Positions 29,201 through 37,598 of a DNA stretch of 64,000 nt are shown piece after piece. The position numbers were made by a program, and so were the translations under genes. The stretch spans positions 45,525,744-45,589,743 of the forward strand of contig JARCOQ010000002.1 in assembly GCA_029207755.1 (NCBI GenBank). Direction: 5' to 3'. This DNA comes from Chamaea fasciata. Taxonomy: Eukaryota > Chordata > Aves > Passeriformes > Sylviidae. The first letter of the stretch is position 1. Each line of letters starts with the position of its first letter. Under the pieces are notes generated by a model, which was given only the letters and a program-made list of their open reading frames with translations, was not told where the DNA came from and ran no database searches.

Positions 29201-30122
29201 GCAGTATTTATTTATAGTTAACATTATATTTTTCCAAATTTTGTAACATCTCTTACGGGCACGGGAGTAAATGCTTTTGCTGCATTGACAGCATTGCAGA
29301 AACTGTATTTTGATTGTTATAGTCAATTTTTCATCTTTTACTGTAATAAAATTAAAATTTAATCAAAGCGTCAAGATTTAAAACAACCCTGGCAAGAACT
29401 TGTTCTACAGAAGTCTCATTAATAAGCAACAGAATACCATACCTTTGACAGTTATAGGGGCTTGGGGGTTTTTTGCTTTTAAAAAAGACAACTCTACTTC
29501 ATTATTTTTAAAAGCCTTTGCTGTGGCAAGTAATGAAAATTATATTGTTCCTTTGACTTCTCTTGTAGATGGAGGCGTCTTTGATCATATAAGTATCAAG
29601 AATTTCCATGTCACTATTTTCTCTTTTGTATCCATGACGCCAAAGTATAAACAATTGCTATAGGGGAATAAAAGTGATACTTCAGCTTAAGGAGATCATT
29701 AGATATTGGTCCTTAAAAGCAATTTCCTTTAAAAAAGAATGCAGGAAAAAATTAAATATCTGTGACATGAGTTATAGTGAAACCACTTGTACAAAGGAAA
29801 GGCAATCACTTTGCAAATTATAAGCCTCTCAGCAAATGGATTTTCTACTCTCGCAGGGGCAAGACAATGCTTAGGAACATACAAATTTTGTAAAAACTGA
29901 AGACTCTACTTCAGTTGGAAGTAAAACTTTAGTATTTAACTAAAGCTAAAAGTAAGCATCCAATGCAAGACTGGAAAGCAATGCCTCAGCCTTATGTCTC
30001 TGCTCATTCTTCTCAAAATGGAAAGATACCCCTGGTTTCCTAGACAATGCGTGGTGGGATTGACCCAACCTGACTTTGAGGTTTCTAAAGGTTACTGCCT
30101 AAACCTAAATTAGTCTTGTAGA

Positions 30123-30330
30123 GTCATAGAATCCTTGAATCATAAAATAGCTCAGGTTGAAAGGGACCCATAAAGATCATCAAGTCTAATGCCCTGCTCC
30201 TTGCAGGACTACCTGAAACTAACTCCTATCACTAAGGGTGTCATCCAGACACTCCTGGTACTCTGACAGGATGAGTGCCATGCCCTCTTCCCCTGGAGAG
30301 CCTGTTCCAGTGACTCGCCATCCTGTGAGT
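30123..30330 (-). mobile_element. CR1 LINE 3' fragment, minus orientation
   Basis: Read on the minus strand, the segment ends in the avian CR1 terminus: a 'gggtcc..tttcaacctgag' stretch followed by degenerate 'attctatgattc' words (on the plus strand 'gtcatagaatccttgaatca'). Upstream on the minus strand is the usual CR1 tail text, including a 'ggaacaggct' word and a word on clearing 'ggggaagagg'. It is a 5'-truncated non-LTR retrotransposon copy of about 0.2 kb, with substitutions indicating an old insertion. Confidence 0.8.
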
Positions 30331-31700
30331 GATGCCTCTGATAGCTAATGGAGAAAAACAGACAGAAGGTGAATTGACACATCTTCCATTTTTATTATTT
30401 ATTTTGCTCAACTTCCACACTTACATGGCTAATTACAGCTAGCCATCTTTATCACCAGGACAGGCATCAGAAGTACCTAGAAAGAGAAAAGCTCAAGAAA
30501 GGAACTAATCCTAATTTTTTTTTTCATTAAAAGTATAGCAGCTCCCTTCTGAGCTGCTAAAGTTAGGAAAGATGACATTCATTCTTTATGTCCATCTCTT
30601 GACTTTTATTTTTGAATGTTATGTGAGGATGTTTCATCCCAAACTTTCAAAGCCTCAGTCCTCTTTAAAAGAGAGGATTCATAATCCAGTCTCTTACGTG
30701 ATGACAAACAAACTAAAGGACCAAAGGATCCTAAATACAGAAGGAAATATGTATAAAAAGCAGTGGTTTTTATTTTTTTTTTATAATAAATAGGAATGTG
30801 TGTAATAAGGTGAAAAGTTTTATGTAGGGCACCTAGTGTCCCTTTTCTACTCTTTAGATGACTTGTTTCAGGAAAAAAAAGACCTCATTATTCCTTACAT
30901 ATGGTGTTCTAAGCAATAGTCAAAAACTGCGGGGATTATGGACAAAATCTGAAACTGCTGATTGGGAAGTGCTATAGCAGGCAATACCAGACTGGTCAGA
31001 ATTGACAAAGAGTATCAGAGGCAGAGCTTTAGCATTCAAAAATACTCTTTGAAGTAGACTCTTCATTTTAAATATCTATTAAGTTAAGAACTACTCACAT
31101 CTCCAGTAAGATGATGAATGTACAAAACCAAGTCGGTGCCTAGAAAAAAATGAAAGGGTTTTTGCAAATCAGTCACATTAATATTTATACCCACAAGAGA
31201 CAGTAATTTTCCAATTACCATGTAGGTAGAACAGCAGTTCATATTGAATTTCAGAATGAAAATGCATACCATGCAATTTCTCTAGTTCCCCTTTCTTTAT
31301 GGCTAATAGAAAACCAGGTGGAAAATTGCTCATTGCAGCTAATTAGCCTTTAGTTATCACCAGTTACATTTCCAGCTGTTCTATTTCATCCTAGACTTCT
31401 TAATTTATTCATCTGGCATATTCAGATCTGTTTTCTCCATATGCTATGTTCATAACAAGAAGAAGGAAGAAATCCTGTTTCTGGGGAATTAGTCCCTCTT
31501 CTGTCAGATTCCTAATTACAACTTCATCAGTAATTGAGTGCTTGTAAGAATGCATTTGATAGTAAATATATTTCTTGATGTTTAGGGATATATAGTTCAT
31601 GGAACTCATGAAAATGAATCTGTATCACTTGGGAAATCTAAGGTATACATTCTTACTATTTCTTATACAATGAAGGTCAGATAAACTGATACACTCCAAG
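30331..31700. other. Non-coding DNA left of the provirus
   Basis: Unique AT-rich sequence with short unassigned open frames. It ends in GATGT, the target-site copy that flanks the provirus. Confidence 0.6.
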
Positions 31701-31705
31701 GATGT
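31701..31705. repeat. Target-site duplication, left copy
   Basis: GATGT directly precedes the left LTR (TGTCTCGG..) and is repeated directly after the right LTR (..CCCCAACA) at 38276-38280. A 5-bp duplication is usual for class III (ERV-L-like) integrases and lentiviruses. Betaretroviruses and alpharetroviruses usually give 6 bp. The intact match shows that neither edge has been rearranged since integration. Confidence 0.9.
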
Positions 31706-32382
31706 TGTCTCGGTTTAGGAAGACAGGTATCTGCTAGGTAAAATTACAATTAGAGACTCTTTGGCAAAGATTTGGGAAATAGGAATAGTAGTTCTTTACT
31801 AGTATGTAATACAAAGCAAACAAACACACAAAAAAAAAAAACTTCCCCCCCCCACTAAACAACTACAGTATTAATGACAAACGACAACAGTACCAAGAAC
31901 CTTGAGGGCTTTGTTTCACAAAACCTAGGGCAGTTTGGTTTCGGTGTCTTTGCAGGATTTTTAGAGCACCAAGCTGGAACAGTGGAAAAGTCTTGGGCTG
32001 GTAGCTGGGATGGCAGGGTGTCCTGGCAGGCAGGGGCAGGACGTCCCGGCAGGCAGGGGGTGCAGGGTCACGCTGCAGCAAGAGGAGCAGCGCCGAAGAA
32101 GTTCGAAGGCGAGGCAGAAAAGCGACTTAGCTTCTTCTCGGCGTGCTTTGCGGCGGCTGAGATTTTCGAGGAGCGGCTGACACGCGTCTCTCGAACGCTG
32201 GAAGCAGAAAAGCACGCAGCTGCTTCAAGCTGTGTCTTTTACTTGCGTTATCTCTTTTTTCCACCTTTTGTTTATCTTTTTGTTTCAGCCAAGCACTCTC
32301 AAGTATTCAACACTCGGTCCCTTTGGCAACTCGTGGGGAAAAAATTCCCCAGAGAAAGAAGGAACAAACTCAACCCCCAACA
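31706..32382 (-). repeat. 3' LTR of the provirus
   Basis: A 677-bp terminal repeat, TG..CA bounded, identical in length to the 5' LTR with no indel between them. The two differ at 36 sites. Relative to its partner, this copy carries T for C at 25 plus-strand sites (G to A on the viral sense strand), concentrated at 32128-32370 (U3 side). In the partner LTR the altered C is preceded by C at 15 sites and T at 10 sites, never by A or G. A 12-A run followed by a C-rich run lies at about 31830-31853. I could not place a TATA box or polyadenylation signal with confidence. Open frames running antisense through the LTR look incidental. Confidence 0.95.
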
Positions 32383-32406
32383 TTATCCACCCCGAATTTT
32401 TTTCCC
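32383..32406 (-). promoter_or_regulatory. Polypurine-tract-like plus-strand primer region
   Basis: On the viral sense strand a purine-dominated run (GGGAAAAAAATTCGGGGTGGA followed by TAA) sits directly before the 3' LTR. That is where retroviruses keep the RNase H-resistant primer for plus-strand synthesis. It is interrupted by TTC and ends a few bases from the LTR edge, so the exact primer end is uncertain. Confidence 0.6.
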
Positions 32407-32446
32407 ATACAAACATATTACATTGAGTTTTAATTATTAAAAATAC

Positions 32447-32462
32447 ATATATATATATATAT
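32447..32462. repeat. (AT)8 run inside the provirus
   Basis: A short AT dinucleotide run between the end of pol and the 3' LTR. It is useful as a length marker for comparing copies of this family. Confidence 0.9.
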
Positions 32463-32497
32463 GCAAATATGGATGCAGCCACATTGTCATGGATAGT

Positions 32498-33450
32498 TCA
32501 CTCTAAAACAAGGTCTTCTTGAGGTATGCATCGGGTCTCTCTATCTTTTTGCATCACTCACCAGGTGCAACCTGGTCTTTGAGCGAAGACAACCCCACGG
32601 ATGGGATTGTCTTTGCTGGAGGCAGGATTAATCTAAACAGTTTTTCTCAGCATATTTTTTATGTGTATTACTGGAACTTTATCTCTGTCTGTTTTTTGCA
32701 AGGGCTTAGATTGGGCAGGACCTGCTCGGTTGGTGGAACCTCGAGTGTTCACCAACCAGGTGGCCTTTGCTAAATTAGTATTTCAATTTTTAAAGGTTCC
32801 CTCACTCAGTGCTTTTAAGGTAGTTTTAAGCAGGCCATTGCACTGTTCAACTTTCTCGGCCGCTGGTGCATGATAAGGAATATGGTACACTCACTCAATG
32901 CCATGTTCTCTAGCTCAGGTGCTTATAAGACTATTCTTGAAATGAGTCTCATTGTCCGACTCGATTCTTTCAGGGGTGCCATGTTTTCACAGGACTTGTT
33001 TTTCTAGGCTCAGGATGGTGTTCCGGGCAGTAGCATGAGGCACAGGGTAGGTCTTCAACTATCTAGTGGTGGCTTCTACTATGGTTAGCACATAGCGCTT
33101 GCCTTGGCGGGTTTGGGGAAGGGTGATGTAGTTAATCTGCCAGGCTTCTTTATATTTATATTTGGACCACTGCCTACCATACCATAAGGGCTTCACTCGC
33201 TTGGCTTGCTTGATTGCAGCACATGTTTCATAGTCATGGATAACCTGAGAAATACTGTCTATGGTTAAATTTACTCTTCGGTTTCGGGCCCACTTATAGG
33301 TGGCATTTCTGCCCTGATGACCCGAGGCATCATGGGCTCATCGGGCTAGGAACAACTTTCTCTTGTGTTGCCAATCTAAATCTATCTTTGACACTTCTAT
33401 CTTGGCAGCCTGATCTACTTGCTTGTTGTTTTGGTGTTTCTCATTAGCCC
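32498..33450 (-). pseudogene. Integrase region of pol, broken
   Basis: Integrase would join viral DNA ends to the host chromosome. In the gag-pol frame (sense 33450 to 32498) I see an N-terminal zinc-finger remnant with a histidine pair near 33330 and 'TCAAIKQAK' near 33215. The first cysteine of the expected pair reads Tyr at 33230-33232. The catalytic core keeps the second Asp in 'ESDN' (codon 32954-32956) and Glu (codon 32846-32848), with exactly 35 codons between them. The first catalytic Asp position appears as Asn ('NYITLP', codon 33131-33133), a G-to-A type change. In-frame stops lie at 33338, 33059, 32987, 32915, 32891, 32783, 32633 and 32558 (lowest base of each codon). A C-terminal segment runs to a TGA at 32498, which may be the natural end. 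No dUTPase or env follows. Confidence 0.85.
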
Positions 33451-34066
33451 GACTCTTGGGAACATGGGCATCTACATGGCGGACTTTCACAGGCAGCTTT
33501 TCTACACGAGTGGCAACGTCTTTCTATTCATCAGCAGCCCAGATTGGTTTTCTTCTACGCTGCTAGTTGGCCTTTTTCTACTTTTCTAGCCAGCCCTACA
33601 GAGCATTGGCTACCATCCACGAATCAGTGTAGAGGTAGAGCTTTGGTCACTTCTCTTTTTTAGCAATGTCAAGGGCTAATTGAACAGCTTTGAGTTCAGC
33701 AAGCTGACTTGATCCCCCTTCTTTTTCAGTGGCTTCTGCAACTTGTCGTGTGGGGCTCTATACGGCTGCTTTCTACTTACGGTTCATTTTCACGATGCGA
33801 CAGGAACCGTCAGTGAAGAGAGCGTAGTGTGTTTTTTTTGCTGGCAGTTGGTTGTATGGAGGAGCTTCTTCAGCTCGTGTCACTTGTACTTGCTCTTCTT
33901 CGTCCGTGAAACCGAAGTTTTTTTTTTCCGGCTAGTTTGTAATTATCTCTAAAATTTTAGGGCGATTTGGGTTTCCAATACGGGCACGCTGTGTGATGAG
34001 GGCAGTCCATTTGCTCCATGTGGCATCGGTGGCATGGTGCGTGGAGGGAGCCTTTCTTTTAAACAT
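33451..34066 (-). pseudogene. RNase H region of pol, broken
   Basis: RNase H removes the RNA strand during reverse transcription. The three acidic active-site positions are still readable in the pol frame: Asp in 'FTDGSC' (codon 33809-33811), Glu in 'AELKA' (codon 33695-33697) and Asp in 'LYTDSW' (codon 33623-33625). Premature stops lie at 33932, 33773, 33758 and 33647, and then four TAGs fall within 75 bp at 33596, 33578, 33563 and 33524. Those four fall where the family typically has Trp. No indel disturbs the frame. The stop density here is the highest in the provirus. Confidence 0.85.
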
Positions 34067-35296
34067 CTACCCCAGCACTGGTAGTCGGGGTGCCAAGAGG
34101 AGTTGTGCTTCTGTGCTAATTACTTCTGAGGCGGCTTGAACTCTTTTATAGGCGGCTAAGATCTCCTTTTCTGTGGGAGTGTAGTTGGCTTCAGATTCTC
34201 TGTAACTTCGACTCCAGAATCCTAGTGGTCGGCCTCGGGTCTCTCTTGGCACTTTCTGCCAAAGGCTCCAGGACAAACTGTTGTTCTCGGCTGCAGAATA
34301 AAGCACATTCTTCACATCTGGTCTCGTTTTGACTGGGTCAAGGGCTACTGCATGAGCAATCTCTTGCTTGATCTGGGCAAAGGCTTGTTGCTGTTCAGGG
34401 CCCCAGTGGAAATTGTTTTTCTTGCGGGTAACTAGGTAGAGAGGGCTTACGATCTGACTGTATTTAGGAATGTGCATCCTTCAAAAACTTATGGCTCTTA
34501 GGAAAGCTTGTGTTTCTTTTTTGCTGGTCGGTGGAGACATTGCTGTGATCTTATTAATGACCTCAGTGGGGATCTGCTGCCGTCCATTTTGCCACTTTAC
34601 TTCCAGGAACTGGATTTCTCTGGTAGGTCTCTTGACTTTGCTCTTCTTGATGGCAAACTCGGCTTTCAGCAAAATCTGGATGATCTTCTCTTTTTTCTCA
34701 AACACTTCAGCTGCAGTTTTTCCCTACACAATGATGTCATCAATGTACTGTAGATGTTCCGGAGCTTCATTTTTCTCCAGTGCAGCCTGGATTAGCCCAT
34801 GGCAGATGGTGGGGCTGTGTTTCCACCCCTGGGGCAGCTGGTTCCAGGTGTACTGCACGCCCTTCCAGGTGAAAGCAAACTGAGGCCTGCATTCTGCAGC
34901 CAGAGGAATGGAGAAAAATGCATTGGCAATGTCAATAGTGGCATACCACCTCGCTGCTTTGGACTCTAGCTCGTACTGAAGTTCTAGCATGTCCGGCACA
35001 GCAGCGCTCAGCGGTGGAGTCACTTCATTCAATGCACGATAGTCCACAGTCAGTCTCCATTCTCTATCAGACTTGCGCACAGGCCAGATGGGGCTGTTGA
35101 AGGGTGAGTGGGTTTTGCTGACTACTTCTTGGCTCTCTAGCTTACGGATTATCTTGTGGATGGGGATCACGGCGTCCTGATTTGTTCGATACTGCCGATG
35201 GTGCACTGTCGAGGTGGCAACAGGTACTTGTTGTTTTTCTACCTTCAGGAGTCTCACTGCAGATGGGTTCTTTGATAGTCTTGGCAAGGTGTTCAA
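34067..35296 (-). pseudogene. Reverse transcriptase region of pol, broken
   Basis: RNA- and DNA-dependent DNA polymerase of the provirus. Readable landmarks in frame order are 'SPFNSPIWPVRK', 'WRLTVDYRALN', 'TIDIANAFFSIPL' (first catalytic Asp), 'LPQGWKHSPT' and 'YIDD' at 34736-34747 (the catalytic Asp pair), then thumb and connection text including 'GFWSRSY' and 'YTPTEKEILAAY'. Point stops lie at 34724 (TAG, directly after the YIDD strand), 34481 (TGA) and 34067 (TAG). The 'CHG' after the LPQG motif and the YIDD box resemble ERV-L-type RTs more than gamma (YVDD) or beta/alpha (usually YMDD) types. The catalytic residues I can see are intact, but the polypeptide is cut several times. Confidence 0.88.
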
Positions 35297-35680
35297 CTGC
35301 TTAATGTTTTCTGTCTCTACAGCAGCTATTCTAAAAGCCTATCTGAGTCTTTTAGGGTCTTTATAATATTCATTCCTGAGGAAGTCTATGCCTAGAATAC
35401 ATGGAGCCTCTGGGCCGGTCACAATCGGAAGTTTTTGCCACTCCTTCCCGGTCAGGCTTACCTCGGCTTCAATTAGAGTCAGTTCTTGTGATCCCCCCGT
35501 CACCCCGGCAATGGAAATCGGTTTTGCCCCCACATGTCTTGATGGCATTAGAGTACACTGCGACCTAGTATCTACTAAAGCTTCATATTTTTGTGGCTCT
35601 GATGTGCCAGGCCATTGAATCTACACAGTCCAAAAAACTCGATTTTCCCGTGCCTCTTCCTGGCTAGAGGCAGGGCCCCT
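35297..35680 (-). pseudogene. Protease region, active-site motif altered
   Basis: This segment lies in the same frame between gag and RT, as expected for a retroviral aspartic protease that cleaves Gag and Pol. The active-site triad reads DTR at 35564-35572 ('LVDTRSQCTLM') where the family has Asp-Thr/Ser-Gly. The Gly to Arg change is a G-to-A type substitution and should abolish activity. The flap-like 'GVTGGSQ' and the later 'CILGIDFL' (the usual ILG-D element) are present. TAG stops lie at 35621 and 35339. No separate start or frameshift is visible, so protease was apparently made by read-through in one frame with gag and pol. Confidence 0.75.
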
Positions 35681-37216
35681 CTAGCACTGGTTATTATTTC
35701 TTTCTTGGACATACATGGTAGAGGTTCCTTCGAGGGAATTTGACACAGCATTCCCACCTCTGTAATACCTGGCAGCTTGCTCATGGGAGGCTGAGGCTAC
35801 TTTCATTCTAGTGGAACTCTTTCTGTTAGCGTTTCTTTCCTTGAGCTCACGTACCCGTGCTGCCAGGACAGAAGTAGGTTTCCCATGCCACGCTCCCATG
35901 TCCTCCCCATGGTCCCGCAGATAAAACCACAGGTCAGCTCGAGGGGTGTACTCTCTCTCTTTCGCTGGGGGATGTTGGGCTTTGATTTTGGGGCCTGTGA
36001 CTCGCACCGGTGCTACATGGGAACTGTTCCTTCTCATCTCTTCTCTCACTTTCTTTATCTCTTCTTTGAGTTTCTTCACCACCGCAGAGACATGAGCCTG
36101 CATTGGGCCACTGATCATACTTTCATAATTTTTGAGCTTGTTGGCAACAGAACTCACTGTCTCTCGGTTATTTTCGGCATTAATTGTTGCGATGAATGTG
36201 GCGTATTGGGATGGTCTATGAGTTGCCAGATTTCACAACATGTGCCTTGTGCATTTAACCTTGTCGGGGTCATTATCATGCTGTCTGGTCTTCCCAAAAA
36301 GTACTTCTAATACTGCCACTTCTCTCAACTGTTGGATTCCTTCCTCAAGGGTCTTCTATCGCATTCTATTGTTGTGCTCTTGCATTCTGTCTCTGTGGAC
36401 AAATTTCTTTCTCACACTCATTAGAAGTCGTTCCCAAAGGGGAAGGGGCCTTTGCTCTCTTACAAATACTTGATTTATACTTGAGTCCTGGGTCAAGGGT
36501 CCCAAATTCCTTGCTTCAGCACTATCCAGTTGCACACCTGTACCCATAAGGTCCTAGACTTGAAGTAGCCAGGCTGTATAAGCCTCACGTCCTCGTCGTG
36601 CAATATCTTTTTGCAGATTACGTAGACTTTCATATGTCAGGGACTCAGTGATGATCTCAACCTGTGGCTTTTCTGTGGGCTGTGAGGACCCTCCTTTTTT
36701 ACCCTTAATATCAGGATCTGACGATTTCACTTTACACTTCCTTGTTTCCACAGGGGCGACTGCTGCTGGCTGTGGCTGCCCTTGTGGTTCAGCTGGAACT
36801 TGGACAGTTGTAACATCTGTGGGTTCCACTGCTGCACCATCAGTCTCTGCCTTCTCGGGGCAGGGGGAGGGTTTTTCATGAGCTGGGGAAATGTACTCTC
36901 TCAGCATCTGGCCCATCTCATGTATCTCTTTTACCAGAGCCTCAACCCAATCCGGGTGGGTCTTTTCTGAGGCAGGCTGTGGGGCAGAGTCAGGCTCTGG
37001 GGTATCATCCCTATTCTGTGGGCTAGGTATCAGGGTGGTTATCCAGGTCAATCTTCCCTTATCTCTGAATGCTAAACAGAATACGCATATTAGCAGCACC
37101 AGCCATTGTATGATATTATTAGCATTCAGAGAGGATTTAAACTCTTCAAAAACTGGTGGGGCAGACCCAAAGAGATGGGTAAAGGGTTGGGAAAAAGAAA
37201 CTTCCCCCGGTGTCAT
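35681..37216 (-). pseudogene. gag region, broken
   Basis: Structural polyprotein of the provirus. The first ATG of the long frame is at 37214-37216, with G at -3. Residues about 30-50 of this frame form a hydrophobic segment ('IIQWLVLLICVFCLAF'). A Pro/Glu/Gln-rich region follows, and then a helical capsid-like part beginning around 'LTYESLRNLQKDIARRG'. The C-terminal third is lysine/arginine-rich ('VVKKLKEEIKKVREEMRR') and contains 'LWFYLRDHGEDM', which resembles the C-terminal Gag text of ERV-L-type elements. I see no CCHC zinc knuckle. Stops lie at 36554 (TAG), 36356 (TAG), 36233 (TGA) and 35681 (TAG), all single-base changes in an otherwise open frame. The gag/protease boundary is inferred. 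Confidence 0.8.
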
Positions 37217-37249
37217 TTCCTCACAGTAGGTACCATTGTTAAAGTAACT

Positions 37250-37471
37250 TCAAAAACACACAGTTAGTGTACGATAGCCCTGAATCCATGTGCCTGCCTT
37301 CCAGAGGAAATTAAAAATCCATGAGTTCTTCACCTTATTAAGCCATAAAATAAACTGGATGACAGTCACAGTAGCCTTAGTTATAGGGCCTATGTTTAGA
37401 TAAGGGCCTGCAAATGGAAGGAATACAGCCACAACCACATGCCACCCAAACCAGGCTAAGTTAGACCACAT
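37250..37471 (-). pseudogene. Hydrophobic leader frame upstream of gag
   Basis: In the same frame as gag, an ATG at 37469-37471 (A at -3) opens 73 codons that end at TGA 37250-37252. From that stop to the gag ATG the frame is open. The peptide is strongly hydrophobic, with two likely membrane segments: residues about 5-22 ('AWFGWHVVVAVFLPFAG') and about 33-44 ('ATVTVIQFILWL'). The terminating TGA is in the context TTT TGA AGT. It could be an edited Trp codon, in which case Gag would have begun here with a membrane-inserted N-terminus. If the TGA is original, this is a separate small frame. The open frame extends a little further 5' without another ATG. Confidence 0.5.
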
Positions 37472-37575
37472 GATGCAGCCTAATGAGGTTTTTATATCCA
37501 ACGCACACAAAAGAAAGTACTAGGTTAGTTAAGAACTGCTATTTCTCTTCCCTTTTCTTTTCTCAGTGCCCTCAA

Positions 37576-37593
37576 GCCCCACGTTGGGCGCCA
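37576..37593 (-). promoter_or_regulatory. Primer binding site, tRNA-Lys(1,2) type
   Basis: The viral sense strand reads TGGCGCCCAACGTGGGGC, 5 bases inside the 5' LTR. This is the 18-nt complement of the 3' end of tRNA-Lys(1,2), the same primer site known from Mason-Pfizer-type betaretroviruses and visna virus. It fixes the orientation of the provirus and shows that minus-strand synthesis began here. It is unusual beside a class III-like pol, where tRNA-Leu sites are more typical. Confidence 0.93.
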
Positions 37594-37598
37594 AAATC

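Larger units (their letters stand above)
18144..30122. other. Non-coding DNA with simple repeats
   Basis: No gene was recognised. AAAAC-type low-complexity tracts lie near 22282-22327 and 25047-25130. Two blocks are clearly GC-richer than their surroundings, 19190-19460 and 27690-28320; neither has CpG-island density or a convincing frame. A block at 25740-26250 is listed separately as a possible conserved element. Confidence 0.55.

Noticed and set aside
31874..32440. A 188-codon plus-strand open frame running through the 3' LTR, with a related frame in the 5' LTR.
   Set aside because: It is antisense to the provirus and interrupted differently in the two LTRs. It has no domain or start context, and its openness is explained by LTR composition.
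32383..32700. A remnant env gene between integrase and the 3' LTR.
   Set aside because: Only about 115 bp separate the last plausible pol stop (32498) from the LTR, and no signal peptide, cleavage site or transmembrane subunit text is visible.
34470..34883. Plus-strand open frames (also at 35885-36310 and 36648-37229) of 77-141 codons inside the provirus.
   Set aside because: They are antisense shadows of the gag-pol frame. The minus strand carries the recognisable RT, protease and Gag motifs.
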